Shown here: piece after piece, positions 53,201 to 64,000 of the stretch
How the letters are laid out: each line of letters begins with the position of its first letter
How positions within the stretch are numbered: the first letter of the stretch is position 1
DNA from: Vermamoeba vermiformis
Lineage: Eukaryota; Tubulinea; Echinamoebida
Reading direction: 5' to 3'
Length of the DNA: 64,000 bases
NCBI GenBank assembly: GCA_045837725.1
Contig: JBEWZL010000077.1
Coordinates: 434,001-498,000 of the forward strand
Program-made: the position numbers and the translations under genes
The notes under the pieces: generated by a model
What the model was told of the DNA's origin: nothing
The model's database searches: none
What the model saw: only the letters and a program-made list of their open reading frames with translations

Positions 53201-56200
53201 AGTTATTGTTGGCTATTAGTCTCGTGGACATGTCGAACAGTGCTGAAGTACAAGGCCAGTACAACGTCGCGTGGGCTAAGCAATGGGGTGTCTTTACGCG
53301 CTTGCACAGATTGATAACTGAACGAATTGATGACGATTCTTATCGTGGCTTAATCACCGAAGTTATTGGCGCCTTAGTCATAGCACTATCAAAGGTAAAG
53401 CCCGCCCTGATTGATTTTTTTCGTTTGGTACTAATTTTTTCTTTCTTCAGAAACCTGTCCCGCCTGATGCTTGGAACGACATTACAAATGTGATTGGTAT
53501 ATTGTGCAACATGAACAATCAAGCCCTTATTGGCGATGCAATGACTTCATCGCTCACGAGACAAGTCACCACGCCAAACTTCTACAACTGTCTCAACTTC
53601 TGGGCCAGACTGTTGATTCCATTGGTAAGATCTTTATTGTGCTTATATCTGTCCAATTACTAACTTTAACTTAGTTGGGAGGCAAGAACAAGAGAACTGA
53701 AGAGCTGGTCAATCAATTCTTGCACGGTGCTTTTATTCAACAAGCTAACTTCTCTGAGTACATTAATTTGTTCCCACTGAAGATTCTGCCATTCAAAGAT
53801 ATTCAACGATACGTTCAGTCCAATGGTACGTTCTAAGAGCCAGTACAACCTATTTAAAGTTTGAAACTGATGTTCTTTTGAAGTCCCATGGGTTGCTTAT
53901 CTTGCGTTGTTTGCATTTGACGCAGTACCAGCCCCTCGTAGAAATGGATCGGAAGAAGCGCAAATTAAGAACTCAAACTTGGGTAATTGGAAAGACATGG
54001 CTCTGTACCTCGGTGATGCTGTGATTGCCATTCCTTTCTGGGAACAATTTTTCCGCATTTATTTTGCCACTCAAGAGCGGTACAATGATAGCTCGTATTT
54101 CACACAACAAACCAAGCAGCCTTTGAGCGATCATTTCATGGCGATGGCCTCACGATTCCAAGGCGATCATACTAAGCCATTTTATCAAATGTATTACTCT
54201 TTCACTACTTGGGCCAAAGACGTTGTTTTGTAAGTAGCCCGCAACACGCAAAAACTTACCATGGAAAACGAGTTCTAATGTCTTTTTGTAGCTCGACAAA
54301 CTTGCTGAAAGATCGAGCGTCAGAAGTGTTCCAAACATTCGTCAAGTTGATGCCACCAACGTTCCCGTTAGGTTCAAACCAACAAACACTTGTGCGTCCT
54401 CCAGTTGACGCAGATCTTACACACGACGAGCAGACCAATTTCTTGGTGTCGTTATTGCCGTCAAAGACACCTGCTCCGACTCAAGTGTTTGACGAAGAAA
54501 AGAAACGATTTGAAGGGTTCAGAAAAGAATTCAATTCCAATCTTAAAGCACTGCTCGAGTACGCCAAGCGTCCTGAAGGCTCGAGCATTCCTGCCATTGA
54601 AGACTTGTCCGTGTGCTTGAGCCATTATTACGAGGTCGTTGACTCGTTGTGGATCTACGAAAAGTCATTCTTGAACCTCATAGAGCAACAATATCAAAAT
54701 ACTCCGCAAATGTCAACAGGTACGTTGTGTTTTAATAATGCAAAAAAGCACGTCTAATCTCGTTTTGCAGTTGCAATTCCTTGTTACCAAGGTGAAGACT
54801 GTGTTAGTCCTGCCTTAGTTCAGCTTCAAATCTCGCGAATTACATCGCCCTACCCGAACATTCGTGATGATTTGACTGTGAACAGACAACAATTCACGCG
54901 TGCCTTGACAGAGTTCTTCGAAATGTCGCGAACTGTCGGTAACGCTGTCGTTATCCTCGATCACGTTAAGAATCATCTGCTGTTGCAAGGTAATATTTCC
55001 AAATTAGGAAATATTATTTTTGGTATTAATATCTTGTCTACTAGAAACTGCGGAAGCGAAGTTTATGGCCCAAGTCTTGTTCTTCAAATTACTGCCACTT
55101 ATTTTGAATCAAGAAGCCCCGCCATTTTCACCGATTCACACAGCGTTGATTCGTCTCGCCGTGGAGATTGGTGAAAAGTACATCAAGCACGGTGGACCTC
55201 ACCCACAATTAGCCTTGTTGAAGATGGTTCTTGAGGCCAAGAAAGTTTCTATTGACGTGCCCTCACCAGTGCTAAGTGCTTCAAACAACAATTTGATGAT
55301 GAGCACTCGTAGTTCCGGCGACTTTGGCTTGAAGACTTTGTCCCTCAGTCAATCAACCAATGAACAAACTTCATCGGTCGGAGCTCCTGTGTTCACAGAA
55401 ACACGACAAGATTTGTTCAAACTCATCTCACCTCATCATTTCTTGAACGCAGAAGGCTGGCCTACTTACACTCAAATGTTGAATATGTTCCTTAGTTCAA
55501 CCACTGAGCTCTCTTTGAACGAAGAGAAGATAATCGCCGAACAATTTGAGTTCGCGAAGTGCATTTCGATCGTAAGTCTAGACACGCCTAGATATTTAGC
55601 AGTCGCCTAACAAGTGCATTTGTAGCTGTTGGCCAGTCCAAATGGAACCGATGAACTTTATCGCATGTTCGAGTTGAGCTTGAAGAAGCCTGGCTTGGTT
55701 GAAATCGCCACGCACTTGTTCAACCAGCTCATCAACTTCGATTTCCCGAACAACGTATCTCGTGTTCTCACTATTGCATTGAAGCAAACAGGTGGCAATA
55801 ACTCTCACATTATTACCATCGTTCAGTCATGGTCCAGCGGAATAATTCAAAGCGGATCTTTCACTTTGGATCTCGCGACAACATTGCTTCGAACTCTCCG
55901 TACTGTCTTCCCCTTGCCTACCGAGCACGCAAATGCAGCAGCCATTCACATCTTCAAGCAAGTTCTGTTGTGTAAGTGCACTAATGACAACGTACGACGA
56001 TCATTGTTAACTTTCGTTTGGTAGTTTCGCCGTTCAAGTCAAGCCTGTTGGAAGAGAATCAAAATATCTTCCAACACCCACCCGCACTAGCTCCTAGCGC
56101 AGCTTGGGACGAAGTTGAACGAATAACTAAATCGGCGCTAACGAACAACTTGCCCGTGAGTCAGTTTGACAGTTTGCTGAATGTCATTGCCGAGACTATC

Positions 56201-59200
56201 TTTGGCGCGTGTCCAAAGTTGATCGACAGATTTTGGTACCTTTATATTGACGCTATTGCTCCTTACGTTGTCAGACACCAAGACGCAATCAGTAAGTCCT
56301 AAACTCAACTTCTAACTTTTGGTACTAACGCAGATGTCAATTAGACTATGCTCAAGTGTCATCAACAATCACTCGACTACCGTGGCAAGATGCGACGTTC
56401 CATATCAAAGACCCGTTTGTTCTTGTGCACATGAGCAAGCACTCGGATCTGATCCCACAAATCGTCCAAGCAATCTTTGTTCGGTTGGATTGGAACGCAT
56501 TTGCAAAGTCACTCGAGCCAGTTAGCCTTCCTGTAAGTTCTTACATGATTGGGCCTCTTTGTATAAGCACATTATTAATCCTATCTTTTAGTTGTTGACG
56601 GGTGAGGAGGCTCAAGAAGTGTCGTACACGTACAGAGACAAACACGTTTTACACTTCTTGAAGATGCTCATGGACTTCAATTTGATGGCGCCAGAATCCA
56701 TCCCTGAATCTCTTCGACGAGTTAACTTTGCACTGTCGCACAATCCTAATGCAGTCAAAGATAAGATTTACATGTTTGATTGGCGAAAAGTTCCGTTGAA
56801 GGAGTTCAGAGAAGTTTTCACGGGCGAGACTTTGATCCGATTGGTCAAAGACGTGAAAATGAGTCAAGACCCTTCGAAGCAATTGATCGAGAACTTGCTC
56901 TTGCTGAAGGACATTGCTAAGTTCGTCGGTCATGCTGAGCCAATGTTTGCTTGTTTCCGTGAAGCCAAATCCATCTTGTTCTTCCACATGCAGAGCGTTG
57001 AAACAGGTACGTCATTATATTATTGGAAAGTCACTCTTTGAAGTGTCAAACGGGTTGAAAATTTTTGAAAAAAAAAATATATAAACAAAAAATGACACGT
57101 GTCATTTCTAACTAATTTTCTTTCACAGAGGAACATTGGTTGATTCCGTACCAAGATCAGATTAAGATCGTTGGTGCAGTGCTGGTTCCATTGACCACAC
57201 AGTACTACGAGATCCAAGAAAACGAAGATCACGAAGTACATTTGCAGCAGCTGAATATGGGCCAAGCGTTGTTATTCGAAGACAAAGACATTACAGCTGA
57301 TGTCAGGGATTACGAGCAAGAACAAGAAGAAGAGCCCATGGTGATGTTGTTGTCGTGCATTAAGGGCACTGAAGGCGAGGCTGCTTCGTGGAAATGGGGT
57401 AATTCGTACTTGGCACCGCTTAAGTTTGCCAACACGAGATTGCCGCCTCAAATTATTCCGCTGGTCGGCCACTCTGAGAGCGACAAACTTATCGCAGAAC
57501 ATAACCAAGAGTTTGAAGTAAGTCAAAAACAACACTTGGTGAAATTTCACAGTTCACTGAACCGCGCGGCACAGCGATCACGTGCCTCGGTCTGATCGAG
57601 TTTGTGGTGAACGTGAGCTAATTTTTTTTGTTTCAGTCTTTCCACGAGAAGTTGTATTCGTTGATCGTGCACTACAGCAACTCTGTGCCGTCATTCGTGT
57701 GCCTCAAAGTGTTCAACTATGCTTTCACCTCGTTAAGCTCAAAGCCTAAAGTCCTCGTTCAAATTATTGAAAACACTTTGCACAATTACTTTGGTGCAAG
57801 TTTGAACGAAAAGTCGGTATTCAAACACGCGGCTATTGCTTTCAAGTTCCCAATCAGCAAATGGGTTGCCATCGCTCAAGTACGTCAATTTCAAAACTTT
57901 TTTTTAAAGTCACGTGCTTATTTATTTTTTCCTTTTTAGGCTGCTGCTGAAAATAGCTGCGCTTTGACATTGCGATTATTGTTCGAGAAGATGAAACTGT
58001 TCATTCAATCGCTCAAACAAACCGGTCAAAAGGCACCTCTCGAATGGTCTAGCATTGAATTGTTCTACGAGGTGGCTTTAGAATTAATTTTGAAGTTCAA
58101 ACCACACGAGACAAAATCGTTTGACATGTTGTGCTTGTGGTTCTTTGCGATAGAAATGGTCAGCGAAGAATTGACACCTGTCAACATGACCAACGAAATC
58201 ATTGACTTGGTAAGCTAAAATCAAAGTTTATATGAAATTAAATGTTCTAATAATGTTTTAGTTGATTTTATTGCGAAGTCAATGGCAGTTGTACACTGGA
58301 TCTGTGTCGATGTTTTCCAAAAGAAAAGTTGTCAATTCATTAACAACAAATCCACGCAACATCAAAGCACACGTGCCTGAAGGCGAGGCAGGTAGTGACG
58401 ACTACTACAAGATGGTCACCGAACTTGCGACCAAGTCGTGCGAGATCTACTTGTTGCGCACATTCATCTACAGAACGAAGAAACAAAACATTTGGCCGAT
58501 CGATCGCGCTATGGCCAATGAAAATAGTTTGATCGTCAATGAATCAGATTTGAAGAAAATGTACGACAGCTTGATGAACGTTCGCAATAAGGTACGCGAA
58601 AAAAGTTTTTTTCCTTTTATGGAAGGTCAAGTCATTCTAACATACTTTTAGGATCGATACAACCGATTTAGCACGTTTTTCTCAGAAATGGAATCGTTAT
58701 TAGCGCCGCTGAATGACATTGCGCATTTTGAACAATCGTTGATCAAGGTAGGTTTTCGATCAATTTACTTTCTTCTAGCGAAACTTTTTTTGACACGTGT
58801 CATTTGCAGACTTTAGCAGCCATCGCCCCATACTTGGCCAACATGGTGCCAGTCGTTGATGAGTCGGAACAACGTGCTCCGAGATCTCCGATCATGTCAC
58901 CTTTGCGCGGATCCGCCAACGAATTACGAAAGAGCGTCAATTTGTCACTAAGCAATAACAATGCAATTGTTAATACTGGTCTTAATATGAACAATGGCGT
59001 GCCTACGATTGACGAGCCACTGCTTGACTTTGGAAATTTGACGATGAGCGGAAGTAGCAATGACATGGGCAGTAGTGCTAAAAATAGCAGCAATAATAAC
59101 AGCGGACCTAGCAGCATGCACGAATTAGACATCATATTCGGAAGTTCACCGCCTGTCAGCAATCCGGCGATTAACACGAACACTTCTAATAGCAGCAATC

Positions 59201-59232
59201 AAAGTGAAAAATTGATTGATTTCGATTTGTAA
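50234..59232 (+). CDS. Giant helical protein, EPG5-like (autophagy tether) candidate
   Basis: About 2,600 residues in roughly 25 exons. The N-terminus (MHAIQTQPLATVNPLATSIL) is Pro/Ser-rich with an acidic ENLIEFLDD. The bulk is all-alpha, HEAT/ARM-like, without catalytic motifs. The C-terminal part (about 57600-58750) has the pattern of the EPG5 end: a Lys-rich SMFSKRKVVNSL, long helices, then NKDRYNRFSTFFSEMESLLA and LIKTLAAIAPYLANMV. A low-complexity Ser/Asn tail contains LLDFGNL and ends LIDFDL, which resemble clathrin-box or LIR-like short motifs. EPG5 tethers autophagosomes to late endosomes as a Rab7 effector. Size, helical character and C-terminal pattern support the call, but I have no diagnostic motif. 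Introns hold two TGACACGTGTCA palindromes. Confidence 0.5.
57093..57104. promoter_or_regulatory. Palindrome TGACACGTGTCA (intron of EPG5-like gene)
   Basis: Fifth perfect copy, about 25 bases before the acceptor TTTCTTTCACAG. Confidence 0.55.
58791..58802. promoter_or_regulatory. Palindrome TGACACGTGTCA next to a splice acceptor
   Basis: Sixth perfect copy, directly preceding TTTGCAG, so it overlaps the region where polypyrimidine tract and branch site should lie. Confidence 0.55.
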
Positions 59233-59444
59233 TAAATACTATTGTTTTTACCTGTATTAGCGTTACTAACAGATATTTATCGATATCAAAGTAAAATGGA
59301 TCGCTATCGATAAATGCTCTAGTTACTAACTGGATCCTGTAATAAGTATTCAAATTCTAGAATTTTTTTTTAAGGGTTATGTAAAATAAACGAAGTGCAT
59401 AGCTACTTAAATTCGTAAATTTTGTCAATTTATTGTTTTTTTGA

Positions 59445-60986
59445 TCAGTGAGACGTTGATTTTTTGTGCTGAATTAACGAGCCAATATTACTCCAAGATT
59501 TGCCGCATTTGTTACATTCGTAAGGCGTTTCAACGACAGTTATAGTATTATTAACATAAATAGGAGTATTGTTATTATTATTAGTATTGCGTGCTCTAAA
59601 TTGTCTATTATTGTAATTCGTATTATTTGGGCTTGATCCGCCGAGATTTGCTAATTGAGCCCGTAGACTGGCTACTTCTTCTTCGAGGGACTTAATTCGA
59701 TTATTTTTATATTCAATCATACTATGTACTTCGGCAGGAATAATATGAAACTCCGTAACTTCTCCTGGCTAAAAAAAATGTTTTGTTAGCTCCGTCTGAG
59801 GAAATTAACTTGCGCAGTATCATTAATAATGTGATGCTTTTATCTTTAATAAATATTGTTGTATACTTACAGGATGGATATACGGCTTATTTTTCTTTTT
59901 GGGAGGTGGTTCTAGTACCTTTTAGGAAAAATATTAGATCCCTTCTAGTATTGAACGATGCAAAAGCCATTTAAACCGTTACCTTTTCGTTATTTTCTTT
60001 AATTTCCATTAGTTCTTGATAAATTCGTTGATGAAGATAAGCGTCTGTTGCTGCATAATTGACTTGTTCATCGGTCAAAGGATTTCGAGACCAATTAGAT
60101 GTTGCCAGCTTCTTATCGATGGCATAACCTTAAATAATATAAAGGGATTAGTATTGCTTAAATAGATGCTACAGAAACGATGCAGACCGAATTGTAGATC
60201 TGATCGAAAAAAGATCTCGAAACAAAAATAAGTGTTTTGGCGATCGCTAGCGTTATTAAGCAACTGATTATATTATTCATATAGTACGGCATAGATAATT
60301 TACTTACCAAACAAATTAGCTGCCAAGTGTTTCAATGAACTCCGTCTGAACCCCAATTGTTTAGCGCAGGCAGAAATGTCAAAAACTGGCTCTATTTTTA
60401 GCTTTAAAGAGCTTAATTTCTTAAAATCATTTTTATCGTGGCTATGCCCGATTTTCAAAATATTTGGATCCGTTAGTAGATCTGATAAGATCCTGGGCAC
60501 GTGTCTATACAGTTGTAATGGGCGTACTATTAATAATACGCATACTTCTTCTATAATCAAACAAATGTTAGTGAACGAAACACGTCGATCGGGATCGAAG
60601 CACAAAAATCTGATTACAAAATTAAACACGCCGTGCTTGGCTGCAAAAATGCAAATAAAATATTATTATTGTGAGGTAATATTAATGTATCTGTAGAAGC
60701 CATTTAACGCCGTATCTTGTCGTGAAAAATTGAAGAAAATAAATAAAATCAAATTAATTTAACTCCGACTTATTTTTCGTATTTAAATGGATTTACCTGT
60801 AGCCAGTTGTATAATTTCAATTGGATTATTGTCGCCTGAATTAAAATCAGGCCTCCATTCAAGATCTATACCAATGTATTCCGGATCGCTTTCGAGTAAT
60901 TTGCCAATCGCAATAGGCAGGAAGTTAACCGACGTGACCTTATATATTGTGCCTTCAAATATATAAGGCTCGAGTTTTCGTTCCAT
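59445..60986 (-). CDS. DEDDy 3'-5' exonuclease (WRN-exo-like) with coiled coil and C2H2 finger
   Basis: Probable nuclease acting on DNA or RNA ends. The ATG at 60984-60986 gives MERKLEPYIFEGTIYKVTSV. Exo I is IGIDLEWRPDF, exo II the stretch LKIGHSHDKNDFKKLSS, and exo III VNYAATDAYLHQRIY (Tyr-x3-Asp), all intact as in RNase D/WRN-type exonucleases. The C-terminal extension has a coiled coil (IKSLEEEVASLRAQLANLGG), an Asn-rich spacer and a single zinc finger CNKCGKSWSNIGSLIQH ending at 59445. An intron at about 60540-60600 splits exo I from exo II in frame. The finger may direct it to nucleic acid. It is convergent with the EPG5-like gene. Confidence 0.75.
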
Positions 60987-61345
60987 TTCTGTTGTGTTCG
61001 AGTCACGCCGTGTGAAAAGTCTTGAACTCCGCCAAAAATCACTTTTAAATAGCTCAAAACAACACAGCGACGTGTTAGAATAGGGACATATGTATTATTC
61101 TCTTAAATTAAACCAAAATAGGAAGCTGCTTGTTAAATTAAGTCAAAATTCGATTTTTGTGAACGGATTTCTTTACCTGATCGACTATTGATGACCGAAA
61201 CAAGTCAACAAGTTTGAAATAAATATCGGTAAGTTGTTCTTTTTGGATTTCTCTCTCGCGAATATTCTTGTTCGGTTACAAAGAAAAAACATTTTGTACT
61301 TATTAAATGTAATTATGTGTAGAAGGCCAACATAGCTGGCTAGCC
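60987..61345. other. Divergent intergenic region, nothing specific
   Basis: 359 bp between the exonuclease and the unknown gene at 61346. AT-rich with no open frame of note. No clear TATA box or repeat. Confidence 0.4.
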
Positions 61346-62347
61346 ATGGCATCGAACACAAATATTCAACCTCGCAGAAGGTGTGTAAATTCCTTCCATT
61401 CGTAATTTATCTGGAGCTGAAATTACAAATTAATTACTAATCCTAAATAATTAGTGAGCAAATTACACCGCCGCTCCAAGCAACTTCCGTACACGGAAAA
61501 ATTGTGGAGAGGCTGATGGGCATCAAGCTTGGTTCCAATTTACTTCCGCCTTTTGAATACACCAGACCCTACCCTGGATTCGAACTGCCAAACACACTCG
61601 CAGTTACTTTCGGAGACAAATGGCCTAATATTGAAGCATTAACGGTACGAAACTAATGGGATGCTTTTGCGTCAGCCCGCTAAATTTTCTTTCTAGGAAT
61701 CCGCTGATCCGCAAATTGCCGCCAAACGCCGATCCGCGCCAAACGCGCAGTTGAATACATCTCTGTCCGAAGAAGGTATCATTGGAGCGCTATTGGTGGA
61801 TACTGTTGTTAATGTCTCATTATAGGCACCTTACCGCACGATGCTCTCGCGATCGAGCGATTTTGGTCTGCCGTTCTGTCCGTGAAAGACAGAACTCGTA
61901 ATCTAGACGAAGAAGCGACCGACAGCACATACCGCGTAAGTGACATATGTTTTGTTTCTCCGAATTCAGCTAACGAGCCTTTAGGATTACATTCACGCCT
62001 ATCTTGCTACTCAGCTCTGTCCGTTCATGCCCAATGCTGTTTGGGGTACCGAGTACGTACTTGGCTAGTGAACTGAATTTGCGTCTCGCTTACTAATGAT
62101 CATTAACAAAAGAATTAGTGTTGACTTGAAAGTGATACAGAAACTTGTGCAGAACGATGCAGATTGGAAGAATTCGATCGACCATGTACTTAACATGTTT
62201 GAAGACAACCTGGAATCAAAGAAAAGAAAAAAGAATAATACCGACGATGGCCCTAAAACGAAAAAACAAAAGCTCTTAGATTCTTCATCGATGCCGGCTC
62301 CTATTGACAAAAGATGGATTCGAATGAGCAATTTCCAATTATTTTAA
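61346..62347 (+). CDS. Unknown protein with nuclear-localisation-like tail
   Basis: Six exons (61346-61380, 61455-61644, 61697-61775, 61826-61935, 61985-62052, 62119-62347) splice in frame to about 235 residues. I do not recognise a domain. Visible parts: ITPPLQATSVHGKIVERLMG, a hydrophobic RPYPGFELPNTLAVTFGDKW, then LPHDALAIERFWSAVLSVKD and a helical segment. A strongly basic cluster SKKRKKNNTDDGPKTKKQK suggests a nuclear location. The last codons (62314-62347) lie where the sequence character changes, so the natural C-terminus may have been replaced. Confidence 0.55.
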
Positions 62348-64000
62348 CGCAAGCAGACAGTGCCACGCAAGATGAGGGCCAGACAGGCAGCAATCCTGGT
62401 CTCCAGACTACTGTGATGAACAAGGGAATTGCAGAAATCAAAGCAAAAAAGGGGCGCATGGACGGTTGTTTCCATCTTACAAAGGAGATTTATGGAACAA
62501 CAGTTATTTTCGAATACAAATCTGAACTGAAAGGCACAACTGACACAGCAATGAGAGAAGCAGAATTAAGTGCAAGGCTGCAAACCTCATTCTATGCAAT
62601 ACTTTGTCTTCTCTATCGTGCCTTCACGTACCCTAATGTCACTCACAACATCATTGCATTCATCTGCTTTGGCTGGGTTGTGCATGTTGTGCACTATCAG
62701 ATTGACACACAGAAAAAAATTAAGCATAATCAAATTGAAATTTTTGATCTCAAGCAAGACAAAGAGTACTTGAAATATTGCTGCCTTCTGACACATCTTC
62801 CGCACTTCATTGAGGCTGAGAGTGAAAAAATGAAGAGGTCTGGAGATGAAGAAAATAGTAATAACAACAGTGAAGACCTACAATCAAGCCAGCCTGTTGC
62901 CTATAGTTCAAACAGCACAGGTCAATCAGAAAAGCCAGAACCAAGGGAAAACAAAAAGGACAACACTAATCAAGGTACATCTGGTGAAAGCTCAGCTGGA
63001 CCTCCAACAGGTGAGTACTTGGGTTGCACTAATCACCAAACTCACCTACTTTGATGCAGACAATTTGTTGTGTGTTCCTTTTGTGCTACAACCACCACAG
63101 GGACTGTTAGGCTCCCACCTGCAAGTGGATGACTTTGCACCTGAGTATAACAAAGACTTGGTTGAATGGCCCTCCAAGGTTGGGTACCGAGGCTACACAA
63201 CAAAAACACAATTTGGTGCTAATGTGGAGGTTCGAAAGACTGAGGGTTTTCACTTTGAAGTTCAAGTGCTGCGCAAGATGCAAGGCAGACTTGGTGTGCC
63301 AGAGTTGGTTGCCTATTACAGCAAGAAGTCTGATCGGTTCCAACGCACTGTGCATGTCTATGCCACCTTAGAGTATCAACTAACACCCTCAACACTTACT
63401 ATAAAAGGCAAGATTCGAAGTCTCCTCCAAGCTCTTCATGTGCTTCATGCAGAGGGTGTCCAGAATGGTAGAATTCGAGCAGATTCAATACGGTGGAGTG
63501 GTGATGAAATTAAGGTAAGTGCAATTCACAATTGCAGTCTGGGCAGTTTTGACAATATTTGCAGTTTATATCATGGTCTAATTGTAGAATTCGACAAGAA
63601 GCATTTGACTTTGACGAAGCATACCCTGGATATGACCTCTTGGGTGCAGGTCAAGTCATCAAGACATGGTGTTCACAAGCTTCTGAAACTGAGCGAGTGC
63701 AGTTCAATCGCCTTGCTGATGCATTGGTGAGTTCAAATTCATATTGTAATGTATCTGTCGCTAATTGGACCTCAGATGGGTCCCTGCTCGTATCGCAGAA
63801 TATCACTTGAAGCAGCTCTTGAGTCCATTGATGACCTGAGTGTGTTGGACAGATTCTTCGACAAGTATGGCACCATTGATACCATGACATTTGAGTAAGT
63901 GAATATACTTGACTACTGTGTTAATGCATCCCTCAGGGAAAGATTGAAATGCTGCAATGATTGCGAGTTGGCAACCTACGTAAACAAAGTAACTGCACAA
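62340..64000 (+). CDS. Crinkler-RHS-type effector-like gene (nuclease-like plus kinase-like parts), partial
   Basis: Fossil-type entry, partial at the window end. The protein has a first part resembling a PD-(D/E)xK nuclease (KKGRMDGCF, then TVIFEYKSEL), a membrane-prone or hydrophobic helix pair, a Ser/Asn/Glu-rich spacer and a kinase-like second part (IRSLLQALHVLHAEGVQN). Nuclease-like plus kinase-like fusion is known from Crinkler-RHS-type effectors in oomycetes, fungi and other protists. Its usual beginning is not present in front of it, so it looks broken on the left side (about one break). Exons are long and the inferred introns end in CAG, unlike the TAG of neighbouring genes, which suggests different ancestry or recent arrival. 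Confidence 0.45.

Overview
The window is nuclear DNA of an intron-rich protist, most likely an amoebozoan (protosteloid or dictyostelid-like). I inferred this from gene content and style, not from a marker gene. The genes include a cAMP-receptor/Frizzled-like 7TM receptor, a GAL4-type Zn2Cys6 factor, tyrosine-kinase-like (TKL) kinases with ankyrin or SH2 modules, PSI/IPT receptors with a RasGAP tail, F-box proteins and an EPG5-like giant protein. Almost every gene is cut by introns of about 50-100 bp that begin GTAAGT or GTACGT and end in TAG. Genes are tightly packed on both strands, with 100-500 bp between them. I found no rRNA, tRNA, CRISPR array, transposon or viral element.

Layout: 1-2200 (-) 7TM receptor, cut by the window edge; 2406-2809 (-) tail fragment of an SGNH hydrolase; 3101-5086 (+) Zn2Cys6 factor; 5257-7185 (-) 7TM protein with a PA-like ectodomain; 7303-7401 decayed copy of an exon/intron junction of the Zn2Cys6 gene; 7474-9518 (+) PARP-finger/F-box/leucine-rich protein; 9618-11404 (-) Cys-rich surface protein; about 11688-12225 (+) small uncertain gene; 12731-15739 (+) ankyrin TKL kinase; 16364-19106 (+) LIM/EF-hand/coiled-coil protein; 19267-20712 (-) 2-oxoglutarate oxygenase with one in-frame TGA; 21323-22417 (+) PARP-finger/F-box/XPA-like protein; 22620-23815 (-) dipeptidase E; 24000-25968 (+) kelch surface protein.

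The centre (26129-40600) is a head-to-head pair of very large receptors sharing a 322 bp promoter. Each has a signal peptide, a propeller-like region, seven PSI cysteine modules alternating with IPT/TIG-like segments, one membrane helix and a cytoplasmic RasGAP domain with its arginine finger. Next come a second kelch-like surface protein (40871-42531) and a composite signalling protein (42862-47950) joining a fingerless RhoGAP-like domain, two SH2 domains, a beta-sandwich and a TKL kinase. These genes together suggest a surface-to-small-GTPase/kinase signalling repertoire, but I see no direct evidence that they form one pathway.

The right third holds an amino-acid transporter (48221-50010, -), a giant helical EPG5-like protein (50234-59232, +), a DEDDy 3'-5' exonuclease with a C2H2 finger (59445-60986, -) and an unknown nuclear-type protein (61346-62347, +). 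From about 62340 to the end, sequence of a different character begins: long exons, introns ending in CAG, and a nuclease-like plus kinase-like protein resembling Crinkler-RHS effectors.

The most unusual items are the PARP-finger/F-box proteins (one carrying an XPA-like DNA-binding tail), the divergent RasGAP receptor pair, the RhoGAP-SH2-SH2-kinase fusion, and a 12-bp palindrome TGACACGTGTCA found six times, each time inside an intron.
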